In this document: piece after piece, positions 9,444 to 18,194 of the stretch
Layout of the letters: every line of letters begins with the position of its first letter
Numbering within the stretch: the first letter of the stretch is position 1
Assembly (NCBI GenBank): GCA_009801015.1
Contig: VHZZ01002662.1
Coordinates: 43,278 to 63,329 of the forward strand
From: Silene noctiflora
Taxonomy: Eukaryota > Streptophyta > Magnoliopsida > Caryophyllales > Caryophyllaceae
Direction: 5' to 3'
Length of the DNA stretch: 20,052 bases
The notes under the pieces: model-generated
Seen by the model: the letters and a program-made list of their open reading frames with translations, nothing else
Database searches by the model: none
What the model was told of the DNA's origin: nothing
Position numbers and translations under genes: made by a program

Positions 9444-9859
9444 TCAAATTTTTTCAGGCCCGATTCCAATATCAGACGAAACTAGCCCATCATGCTTGTA
9501 ATAAAGGCCACTACCAAAAACTAAATAACCAACTGCATGTCCAAAAATGGCAGCTAAGAAAATGCCACCATTGTAAGACATAAGAGCCAGCATGAATGCC
9601 CACCATTGTAAGACATAAGAGCCAATATCACCATGTACGCCAACCCGGCTCGAACTGCTCGAAACCCGGTTCTGAAAAAGCAAGCTGCAACGCGGTTTGA
9701 GCCAGGTTTTATTAGCTGACAATGAGCCAGGCACTCTACTAGGATCGCTAGGAAAAAGATGAAGAACACCGCGAGTACATACATTCCTGTGCTTGAACCC
9801 GGCCAGCCGGGGAAAAGGATTTCGTGCGCTATACCCCAGTAGAAGGCATGGAATGACAT
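9444..9859 (-). pseudogene. COPT/Ctr-type copper transporter, frame broken by 35-bp duplication
   Basis: The frame from 9859 reads MSFHAFYWGIAHEILFPGWP, then TM1 (about residues 24-45), a loop ending RVAACFFRTGFRAVRAG, and TM2 GLAYMVILALMSYNGG. This is the COPT family of trimeric plasma-membrane Cu(I) importers. After NGG the frame runs into unrelated residues and stops at 9554. The true continuation (IFLAAIFGHAVGYLVFGSGL, TM3 with GxxxG) is in another frame ending at 9444. The cause is a 25-base direct repeat (9565-9589 and 9600-9624, offset 35) that repeats LALMSYNGG. Other defects: no Met-rich N-terminus before residue 1 (an in-frame stop lies upstream), and the first Met of the pore MxxxM is Ile78, with Met82 kept. 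It is most likely a pseudogene; an assembly error is possible. Confidence 0.82.
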
Positions 9860-9960
9860 GTTACGGGATTGGTGCGAGATCTCAAATGATTAAACAAAGA
9901 AAATTTCAATGAAAATTATAGAGTGTAGCGAAATTATAAAACCTATTGTTAAAACTCGCA

Positions 9961-9967
9961 TTTTATA
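9961..9967 (-). promoter_or_regulatory. TATA-like box upstream of the COPT relic
   Basis: GTATAAAATGC on the minus strand about 100 bases before the first Met of the COPT frame. It may be a surviving promoter or simple AT-rich chance. Confidence 0.25.
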
Positions 9968-10284
9968 CAGTATAAATTTGAATTTGAATATAGCTTGCGG
10001 AATTTTGAGACCCTGATCTCTATTACCTCCCTACGCCATTGGATGGAGTCTAGACGTGGTTGGCGACAGATGTGACGTTGGCTGGAGCAGTGAAGTTGGT
10101 GGTGGTGACCAATGGTTGTCTATGGATAACGGTCGGATTGACTGTAGTACTGCATACCTACGCTGGGCTGGGTTTTAATAGGAGGAAGAGCAAATGCAGC
10201 ATATTTGTTTTCCTCAAGTATGTTGTGGGCCTCTACAAAGAGTAGGGCGTAGGCTACCACGTACAAAAAATGTTTTTGATAAAT
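9968..10284. other. Intergenic stretch with a short unrecognised open frame
   Basis: A 61-codon plus-strand frame (10060-10245) is GC-richer than its surroundings (TGGTGGTGGTGACC and similar). It encodes a hydrophobic peptide with no motif I recognise. There is no clear start context or splice signal. I list it only as a region, not as a gene. Confidence 0.3.
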
Positions 10285-10606
10285 AATTACGGAGTACCGA
10301 GTACGGTATCATTTTATTATTGAACAAGTTCTATTAACGGACTGTCTTAGTGAGGGGAAAAAGAAGTTCAATGTAACTTATTGGCTAAAATAGAAGCGAT
10401 GTAACAACAAAATATTCTCAAAATAGAAATGGAGTAATCTTAAGAAAAGACCAAAAATGGATACGTAATTTTAAGAATTTCGCTATTAAGTTGATGGAGG
10501 CACATTGGTCATACCAAGTGTCTCGAACTTAAAATATCTGGTTAAGTTAGATAAATACCGTACTAGTTAATGTTCCGCATCCTAGAGAGCTTAGTACTCC
10601 GTAATT
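10285..10606. mobile_element. Candidate MITE with AATTACGGAGTAC termini, about 322 bp
   Basis: AATTACGGAGTAC (10285-10297) is repeated in perfect inverted form at 10594-10606. A second inverted pair is nested inside (GTACGGTAT at 10301-10309 and ATACCGTAC at 10555-10563). The right arm has an extra piece bearing a CCTAGAGAG word that recurs just outside (10581 and 10608). The interior is non-coding. No target duplication could be identified, so the superfamily is unknown. Confidence 0.5.
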
Positions 10607-11177
10607 CCTAGAGAGTTGAGTAAACTAACGGAGGCTTGCAATGCAAGGCAGAATCCAGTGTAGGCCGACAGGATTAGCTTGTAGATAAGAAAAGGGGAAG
10701 AATAATATCTTATTCTTTGATTCAGAGACTTCCTAATAGTAATACTTTTTCTGCTGAAAGTGTCCAAATAATGTAAGAATATATATGATGGTGAGTCCAG
10801 ATGTCAGGCCAGTAAGCAACCTATGTCGGCCGTCTTTAAGCAACCTTCGCGGTGATAATTGGCCTTTTGTTGTAAAAGAGAAAGGCACCTACTCCATGAG
10901 CTTGATCTAGTGCCACATATTTCGGGTTTATTACTTCTCAAATGACATGAGAGTATGAGACAGTCTCATAATAACAGTATCACGAAATCACGAGACTAAG
11001 AATGTTAGTTTGGTGGGTAAGAGTTTGTAGCTAAATGACTCGCATTATGTTAGCATAAAGACGGTTTACAGCAATAGGTTGTAGATTCAAAAGATATGAA
11101 ATCTTCAACAGGAGTATTTGCTCGTTCATTTTCTCTTATATTCAACTACAAAAATTAGATCGAAAAAAACAGCTAAC
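10607..11177. other. Intergenic region downstream of the SKL1 gene
   Basis: The part nearest 11177 is the 3' UTR and flank of the SKL1 gene. It contains a TATGAGACAGTCTCATA palindrome (about 10955-10971), a GACGGTTTAC phrase near 11058, and no coding signal. Confidence 0.45.
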
Positions 11178-14100
11178 CTAAAATGGTCTTCCAGCTTGTT
11201 CCATCATCTTCTTCACTCTTGTCAGTTTTTCTATCTCCTTGAGAGCCTGCAAAATCATAGAATAAGGACAAGTATCACGGTCTAGCTTGGCGTCTCCGTG
11301 AATTTTAGGTTATCACGATACATTAGGTCAGTTTTAAGGTTATTAGACCATGTCAACAAGTGTACTAACAACGCGCAGATAATATATAAGACCCTCTGCT
11401 TACCTCTAGTGCCACATCTTCAGCAGTGACTTGATCAACTTCATCATAAGCGCATTTTGAAGCCACCTCTGTCATATTTAGTCAATATTAGACCAATAGC
11501 ATGCAAAAAAGACGGTCTTTTATATACATGGCATAAATAAAAAGCTTACTTTGAAGAGACATAGTTACATCTGCTAAAGCGTATCCACCTCTGTGTTCTT
11601 CATATAGCTGAGTTAATCGCGCCAATGCCTAGTCAAAGCAAAAGTGATTAATGATCATATACTAGAGAAATCGCTTGACAATCTGCTATATTCCTAAAGC
11701 GGAAGTGGTTTCCCTAGTATAATAAGTAACTGGATCGTGAGTCGTGACACCTATCAAGACTGCTTTGTAAAGGGGTTTTCATGATTGACTCAACCGTATT
11801 TTGAGGCAGCAAGTCCCAACCACCGGGATTAGGACATGACAAGCGATTCCACAGCCACGATCCTGAATTATAGTTAATACCATGATGGTTCCTAATGATG
11901 AAGATTCAAACCTCGGAAAAGGAATCGGGAGTAGATATGTTGGACATTGAAGATTGCTCTTCGTCTCCAATGAGCTCCTTCGCTATCATGTCCAGAGGAA
12001 CATCTATCCATATAGCAATCCCGTGTCGCAGAAGTCCCCTGCAATGTTCTCAAGAACAAAAGTCAGTCACACTACCAAATACGTAGTATATACCATGCAG
12101 TAGTCGTTAAAAATGACATGGATTATACAATCACACAAAGACTTACAGATTGGTTGCACCTTGAACTGCACCGTTTCCGGCATTAACTATTAATCGGCCC
12201 ATTGATGATAGTTGCTTCAACACTTCGGTCTGTAAGAAAACTCTCTTGACATCAGCATATTTGGCACCGCAATTGCATTACAATAGTCATTCTAGACAAG
12301 GTTAACCACAAACAGTTGAGACCGACTCAATTCATACAAGGCTCACGTGAAACCAAATTCAAGATAGATATTTACATACATTTGGTCATGTTGACTGGAG
12401 TTTCGATTCCTGGAAAAAAAAAACTTTCCATTTCTAGGAAATTTAACAAATGACGTTGATTTCCATCACATAATTTGAGCAAAGACTGTTTAGCACTTTA
12501 GCTCTTGGAAACTCATGACCTATCAGAAGATGTTTAAACACAACCCGCCCGAATGGCAGCTCTTCTACTTTCATTATGATCTTTGTATGCATGAAATCTG
12601 AAATCACTCGGATTCCCTTATCCGATTACATAATTTCACCCATCTAACAATTCCCAAAGCAATGTTGACCAAACGAAAAAATATATATATATTTCAGAAA
12701 GCAATGTCAAGACTTGCTAGGAAAACCTTTCATCATGCCCATCTTAATAATTCTTCAAAAAATAATCTGTCCAGTGCTATAGCAAGAAGACACGAGTTAA
12801 TGAAAATGTTCCTATTAGTCTATTACCACAGGTTCACATCCTAATGGAACCGTGACCTCACATAAAGACACTTCCCAGCCTGACTTAAGGGTAATGGAAA
12901 ATGTTTCCTATTACAACACAACAATGCAGCCGCATGATTTCAAAACCATCGATACCAAGCATTATCGAACTATAACGTATTTTCCGAGTCTTGTGTAAAA
13001 CCTGAAAGCGTTTATTTCCATTTCCATGGCAACATCATTAATGAACAAAATCCGGAGAAGTTCAGTGATGTGCTGTACAATACCAGCAATTAATAACCAA
13101 GATTTTCATTTTCCCTTTTGTTCCTTACTCTACATGTTCTCTAGAAATTTCCTTCACAGAATTTAGGGCAACCGAAGGAAGTTTTGAAAAATGAAGTCCA
13201 CAAAAGGACCATAGTGCAGTATAAAAATGCCGGCTGGAGACATTAGAAAGGATACATCTGTTTTAAATTTTCATCAACTTCACGAATTCTTTTATCACCC
13301 ATTCTCCCCCCTCCATCCAACCAGAAGGTTAATACCTAATAGCTAGGCATGGATACACTACATGCAAGTTAGATGCATGCGATTTCTATTATATTGAAGT
13401 GCTCGCATAAAATACCTCAGATTCACGGAAGCCATCTTCATCTCTTTCCTTGAAAGACTTCCCAGAAGAATCTTTACCAGCGGCTTCCTCAACCACATTA
13501 TCACTGCCAAATTGAAGAGAAGTGATAATGAAACTTTCTCTTTGAAGTCATTGAAAGCTACGCCTCTATTACCAAGTGATTCAGAAAATAGTTACCTATC
13601 GAAATAGTAATATCGTAGTGATTCTGAGAGAATCTCCCCCACCCTATTCTTCATTGCACTGTTCATACCTTGACGTGTTTGCAGCATTAAACAATAAGAT
13701 TTATTAATGATTTACCTCACTGTATAATGTGACCGTGCATCAGTTAAGGTGTTCTAGTGCTTACCAACGAGGAATATTGATGTCCCTTTCAAGTCAGCAG
13801 ACACATCTGTGGCCTTCTTCTAGATTAACACTGATACAGTTAACAATGAACATTCGAAAGCACGAGCTAAAATTTCTTGGAATCCCAAACAACAAAAAAT
13901 GCAAAGGAATTGAGTAAGAGAAAGAGATATATTGTTATAATGTGCCACGTGGTTTTGAAGTTACAGAAAAAAAAATGATTTAAACAGCTGTGACATGATC
14001 TAGTTTGTTAGTAGTAGCCAGAGACAGATAAAGAGGTACAAGAATGAACCTTTAATTCTAAAGAGACGTCGTCACCAACAGAGGCACCATCATCATCAGA

Positions 14101-15340
14101 TTCAGTTGCCACACTCACTGAAATAAACAGCAGCAATAACAACATCAACAATAACACCCCACTGCCTAAACGACTCCCTCAAATGGCTGGAAATGGAGAG
14201 TTGTATAATATCTTATATCCGGGTAAACCAAAATGAAAATTGCAATAAGAACTACGTCAACTGATCAGTTTTCACAATAAAAAGAATTGTGCTCAGTTTA
14301 GTGAATCATTTTGCTTTATTCCATCACAATCTATAACCAAATAGTAGGGACTCTTTAGCTCCATCGGAAATGTAAAACACTGAAAGCAACAGCGTAAAAA
14401 AAATGTTTCAAAACATATTCACACGTCACATAAAAGCACCATCAATCCGCCAACACAGAGCAGCTAGCAATTCATCAAAAGTTCCAATCTTTCACCCTTC
14501 CACAACTAAATGCAACCAATCGCATCAAATGTCTCGGAACAGCGAATTTGGCCTTTTATCTTGAGATAACAACATGCCAACTATCAATTCCTCTATAACA
14601 CAATAGTCTGCTAACTTCAACAATATTACTGTTCCATTCAACCAAATCAATTACATAAGATACAATGGCAGAACTAGGGGTTAACAGGCGGTCCCAGACA
14701 TTACAAAACTCGAAATTTATAGAATCTCTTTTTTTTTCTCCAGTTTACCTTATCACATTACTAGTTCGCTCCCCTAAATTTACCCCTACCCCTAACTTCA
14801 AATTCTAGTTCAGCCACCAATACCATAGGTTCATACTTGCATACTGCACTACTTAATCAGTGGCGGATTGAGGTGGAGGGGGTTATCAGGCTCGCACCTG
14901 TTGGAAAATGAAAATCTCGCAATTCTTAGTTAAAAGTTTCGAATTCTGTACAACTACTACCCTTTAATCAGTGGCCGGATTACATCACTAGTTCGTTACC
15001 CCAAAACTTTTCACCCTAACTTCAAATCCTAGTTCCGCCACTGATACCCTAATTGCATACTGTACTGCTACTACTACCCTTAATGGTATGGGAAAAACAA
15101 GAAGAAACCCAGTTATAGAACAAGAGTAAGAGACTTACAGGATGCAGCAGTATCATCAGAAAGAGAACGAGTGGTGGAGAGTTGATGCCGCCGCCATTTG
15201 AGAGGAATTGAAGGTCTTGTATGAATTGAAGATGGAGAATTATGAAGTGGGTAGTTGAGTTTAGAGGGAAGAAGAAGGTTGGAGAAGAAAGGCAGTTGAA
15301 CTTGGCTCACTGATGTGTGGATTGCTGACCTTATCTCCAT
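11178..15340 (-). CDS. SKL1: SHIKIMATE KINASE-LIKE 1, complete ten-exon gene
   Basis: Exons: 15340-15139, 14117-14050, 13813-13765, 13668-13596, 13503-13416, 12229-12147, 12038-11912, 11628-11550, 11468-11404 and 11246-11178. They total 903 bases (300 residues plus stop); every junction is GT/AG and in phase. The Ser/Thr/Arg-rich N-terminus (about 1-65) looks like a chloroplast transit peptide. The shikimate kinase fold follows: GTSIFLVG strand, degenerate P-loop GMNSAMKN (107-114; kinases have GxxGxGKS/T), RYYYFDSD (D130, D132), NAGNGAV (176-182) in place of the usual glycine-rich GGG motif, GIAIWIDVPLD, and RGGYALAD (243-250), the lid-like region. It ends EQAGRPF. In Arabidopsis SKL1 lacks shikimate kinase activity and is needed for chloroplast biogenesis; the degenerate P-loop here agrees. 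A true shikimate kinase is unlikely. Confidence 0.94.
12230..13415 (-). other. Large SKL1 intron (between exons 5 and 6)
   Basis: 1186 bases bounded by GAG|GTATTT and TTACAG|ACC. It splits the REDE-like region from TEVLKQLSS. No repeat, RNA gene or coding segment is recognised in it; the 60-codon plus-strand frame near 12662 is a chance frame. Confidence 0.85.
14760..15084 (+). repeat. Duplicated segment, about 98 bp, offset 227, inside SKL1 intron 1
   Basis: ACTAGTTCG starts the block at 14760 and again at 14987, and TTAAT ends it at 14857 and 15084. In between, both copies share CCTAACTTCAAAT, CTAGTTC.GCCAC and TTGCATACTG, with scattered changes. The second copy is nearer the intact terminus TCCGCCACTG. 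The result looks like unequal exchange between related elements. Confidence 0.75.
14858..15043. mobile_element. hAT-like non-autonomous element in SKL1 intron 1
   Basis: Perfect 10-base inverted termini CAGTGGCGGA (14858-14867) and TCCGCCACTG (15034-15043) enclose 186 bases. A second CAGTGGCCGGA start lies at 14969. An eroded relative precedes it (about 14667-14815: GGCAGAACTAGGGGTTAAC at one end and CTAGTTCAGCCACC at the other). The CAGTGGCGGA terminus is common in hAT-like MITEs of dicots. A clean 8-base target duplication is not visible, probably because of the local duplication. Confidence 0.6.
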
Positions 15341-15575
15341 TCTTTCAGGAACTTCTCTTCAAAAGAATGCAACACACTCGACTGTTAAGACACTTTGTGT
15401 TTCTACTCTCGAAAAGATTTGATTTTGTGGTGACAATTTTGAGGATTTTAATTCCCTAGAATTTCATATTTTCGTCTTGCCGAAAATTATAACATCATTC
15501 CCTATCGGGTGAGAAGAACGGTCTCATGATGTAACGAATTTTCATTTGAGATCGTCCTAGAGCTCTGATGTAACA

Positions 15576-15606
15576 CTAGTTTTAAACCCGTGTAAAAAAT
15601 GCACGG
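15576..15606 (-). mobile_element. Possible Helitron 3' terminus
   Basis: On the minus strand a CCGTG...CACGG hairpin (15602-15606 with 15588-15592) is followed by GTTTAAAACTAG and then T. Helitrons end in a short hairpin and CTRR next to a T. The stem is only five pairs and no 5' TC end was found, so this is a candidate only. Confidence 0.35.
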
Positions 15607-15989
15607 ATTGTAACATTAGGCGTTATCGTTGAATACATGAGCTTATAAATAAGCGTGATTAAATATTCAATATCATGACATCATAAATAATCGTGGTGGA
15701 GTATCTAGTTGAGGATCAATATGAACAGACGCAGGTGATGAAACTCGTTTTGCTTGTCGCCTCGTTGAGCTAATATATAAGATATGAATATTAGGTAATA
15801 TACAACCATATTCTGTTTTACTCACTTTCAATTTTTTTTTCTTTCGAAAACGTATTTAACATGATAAAGGTGAATACTGATAATAAAACTATTTTAACAT
15901 GTTAAATACAAATAATGATAATAGAAATAATTAAGATGAAAGTAGTTATATTTTTAACGATAATTAAAAAAATAATAACCCGTTTAATA
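15607..15989. other. AT-rich stretch without a gene
   Basis: No open frame of note and no paired termini. If the Helitron end at 15576 is real, this would be its interior. Otherwise nothing is recognised. Confidence 0.4.
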
Positions 15990-16012
15990 AATAAATGGGA
16001 CGGAGGAAGTAA
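15990..16012. mobile_element. Orphan Stowaway-type MITE end
   Basis: AAATGGGACGGAGGAAGTA has the conserved right terminus of the Stowaway elements in this window and a following TA. I could not find the matching left end upstream, so it is probably a truncated copy. Confidence 0.4.
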
Positions 16013-16044
16013 TAAATTAGAAAATGATGAGCCCAGCAACAATT

Positions 16045-16185
16045 TTTAAAATCGTGGCTCATAAACCTGACCCAAGGTCATTGCTTGTTTGTGAGTGATT
16101 GCAGGTTTGATTCTTAATGATAGATTGAGGAGTCGAACTTTAGACCTCATATGTAACATACATATTCTTTAACCATTGAGCCATT
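16045..16185 (-). repeat. tRNA-like SINE fragment, possibly two opposed units
   Basis: On the minus strand an A-box-like GGCTCAATGGTTAAAG (16167-16182) and a B-box-like AAGTTCGACTCC (16129-16140) have normal spacing. On the plus strand GTGGCTCATAAACC and GCAGGTTTGATTCTT (from 16101) form a weaker opposed pair. No poly(A) tail or target duplication is clear. Not a functional tRNA: no acceptor-stem pairing seen. Confidence 0.5.
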
Positions 16186-16290
16186 TGTATTTATTGTTTT
16201 TATTTGTATTAGTATGTAATATATATCGTTTAATAAGACAAATTAATCATCATTAACTTAGAGGTACATTTATTTTCAATTCAAAGTAGN

Positions 16291-17028
16291 ATACGGAGTA
16301 TCAATAATTAGGTTAAATAATTAGTCAAACTAATATTTTTCCATTTTAACATTATACCATACTAGTTTCAGGGGAAAAAAATTCAAAATATATACCAAGT
16401 ACGTTTTTTCTAAAGATGGACAATGTATTTAAAAAAATTATTGTGTCCCCCTTATGCTAAAATCCTGGGTCCGCCCCTCATCTCATCTCACCGTCTTTTA
16501 ATTTGTGCATTTTCCATCTCCATGTATTCAATCCAAAACAACCATAAACATGTATCTACTCTTTATTTTATTTTGTAGATGACAAATCAAACATTGATTT
16601 AGTTAGATTTTCTCAGGTTAGATGTTCCAATTTTTGTATTTTTCATATAAAATTCGTTTTGTACATTAGTCTAAGTACTTTTATTAATTGTACTACAAAA
16701 GTATTTATTGAGTAATTTTTTTAAAAAGATTGTAATTTTAGATTATTTGAGATCAAATTTTATTTGTAGAGCATGTGTTTTTGCATTTATTTACACATCG
16801 CCATTTCATTTGAAAATTTGATTTTGTTTTGCATGTTACATTTACGATACTTTATAAAATTTAAAGTATATTTTTTTATGTTTTATATACAAATTTGACT
16901 TTTTTTTTTTTCCTGAAATTGTACCAAATAGTTCCATATATTTACATATAATTTAATTACTTTCAATACCGATGTCATATTAGTATATTTTTTTTTGTTA
17001 AAATGTTTGGATCTAATATACTCCGTAT
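16291..17028. repeat. Candidate non-autonomous element with ATACGGAGTAT ends
   Basis: ATACGGAGTAT (16291-16301) and ATACTCCGTAT (17018-17028) are perfect inverted copies about 740 bases apart, and the interior is AT-rich and non-coding. The core ACGGAGTA is shared with the candidate at 10285-10606. An ambiguous base sits next to the left end. The pairing could be chance between two unrelated remnants. Confidence 0.35.
16435..16480. mobile_element. Right end of a GGGGCGGACC-type (hAT-like) repeat
   Basis: CTAAAATCCTGGGTCCGCCCC followed by TCATC matches the end of dispersed plant elements whose terminus starts AGGGGCGGACC on the other strand. An AGGGGAAAAAAATTCAAAAT run at about 16370 may be their interior. 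The left terminus is lost. Confidence 0.35.
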
Positions 17029-17566
17029 TTGTGATGTTGGAGTATAATAGTCATGCTGATTTTTTGTGTGTGTAATCTTAGCTAAATAAGTTTAAGAGAG
17101 TAATATGAGTCTAATTAGTTCTTCTTTCTCATCATATGCTTATGTTGATCGTAACTACAACGCATGCTTTATGTGTTTATAGTGCGTACTTATGTTTATT
17201 CCGATGTAATGTGGCTGGGAGAACCCTGAGTTACTCCTCACTGACTATGACATTCATGTTTCATGAATGACAGGTTTGTGATGCGGATTTTGGGGTAAAG
17301 ACGTGTGGGCTAGCGAGCATGATACCTTGGACCTAGTATTAGTCATTAGCCGTTGGGCTTACCCACCGTACTTGTTCATTACCTATCATTCGTGGGATAT
17401 CTTTTCCTCGGACTTATTGTTGTATAACTTATTTATATTTCCGCATGTTAATCGTATTTTGAACCCGCTTTCGACTTGGATTTTATTATGCTTAAAAAGT
17501 TTTAAAAATCTCATGTTTACGCTATTTTCCTTAAGTTTAATTTATGCTATCGATTGGGGGTTCACA
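17029..17566 (+). repeat. LTR-like or repeat-derived stretch, unassigned
   Basis: Compositionally unlike the AT-rich region to the left. It contains CCTGAGTTACTCCTCACTGA, a perfect CATTCATG/CATGAATG hairpin (17251-17258 and 17262-17269) and GATGCGGATTTTGGGG. The 110-codon frame at 17303 resembles no protein I know. The texture suggests LTR sequence, but no boundaries can be set. Confidence 0.3.
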
Positions 17567-17894
17567 GATCACCACAGTTTTGAAAATAGAAACGGGGTCA
17601 GTCAACTATACAATAATATGACATACAATACATAAGCATGAACATCCACTGTAACTATAACCACTACCTCCAAACTCCATAGTAACCAGTAATCGACTAC
17701 ACACCAAGGTGTGTAGCCCTGCCAGATTACCCATCGCAACAGGTAATCCACGCCGTCAGTGGGGACCGTAGCCTTACCACCAAAATCTCCGCTCACGCAT
17801 AATCGAACCCAAGTCCATTAATGTGCACATCCCNCTTGCGNCGAGAAACACAAGAGGNGAACAANGGGGGTGAGACCATCTNTCGNAATGNCTC
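17567..17894 (+). repeat. LTR-like repeat, copy 1 (5'-truncated)
   Basis: It begins GATCACCACAGTTTTGAAAA. It shares long blocks with 19661-19942, in the same orientation: CTGCCAGATTACCCATC, ACAGGTAATCCAC and CAGTGGGGACCG. It keeps about 45 bases (CTCACGCATAATCG through GTGCACATCC) that copy 2 lacks. Seven ambiguous bases occur at its end. Relative to copy 2 it lacks the first 320 bases of the element. Confidence 0.75.
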
Positions 17895-18194
17895 ACAATA
17901 CCAACTTCAAACTCCAACAACAATATCCTTATCATAAACATAGCATAAACATATCGTAAAACATTAGCAAAGAGCGTCACATTGTAGTACATATCATTCC
18001 ACAGTCAACTGAGTAGGGAAACCCTACCTTTTCGCAATCCATTATACCGCAACCAACCATACGAACGCACAATGAATAACACATCGTCACCTACAACACG
18101 ATAATCAACAATCAACAACACATACAATGACCAACACTTTAAACCCCCAAAACCCCAAATTAGGGTTTGCCAAAACCCCTAATGCCGAGAATAC
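17895..18194 (+). other. Repeat-derived spacer before the copia relic
   Basis: A/C-rich, with ACTGAGTAGGGAAACCCTACC and AATTAGGGTTTGCC phrases. It may be the continuation of the LTR-like repeat. No coding signal before the gag similarity begins. Confidence 0.35.

Noticed and set aside
10060..10245. Small hydrophobic protein gene
   Set aside because: No recognisable family, weak start context and no promoter or splice support; kept only as a regional note.
12662..12844. 60-codon open frame in the large SKL1 intron
   Set aside because: No start context, no motif, and it lies wholly within a well-supported intron.
17303..17635. 110-codon plus-strand frame, hydrophobic and Trp-rich
   Set aside because: Lies in repeat-like DNA, runs across the boundary of LTR-like copy 1, and resembles no known protein.
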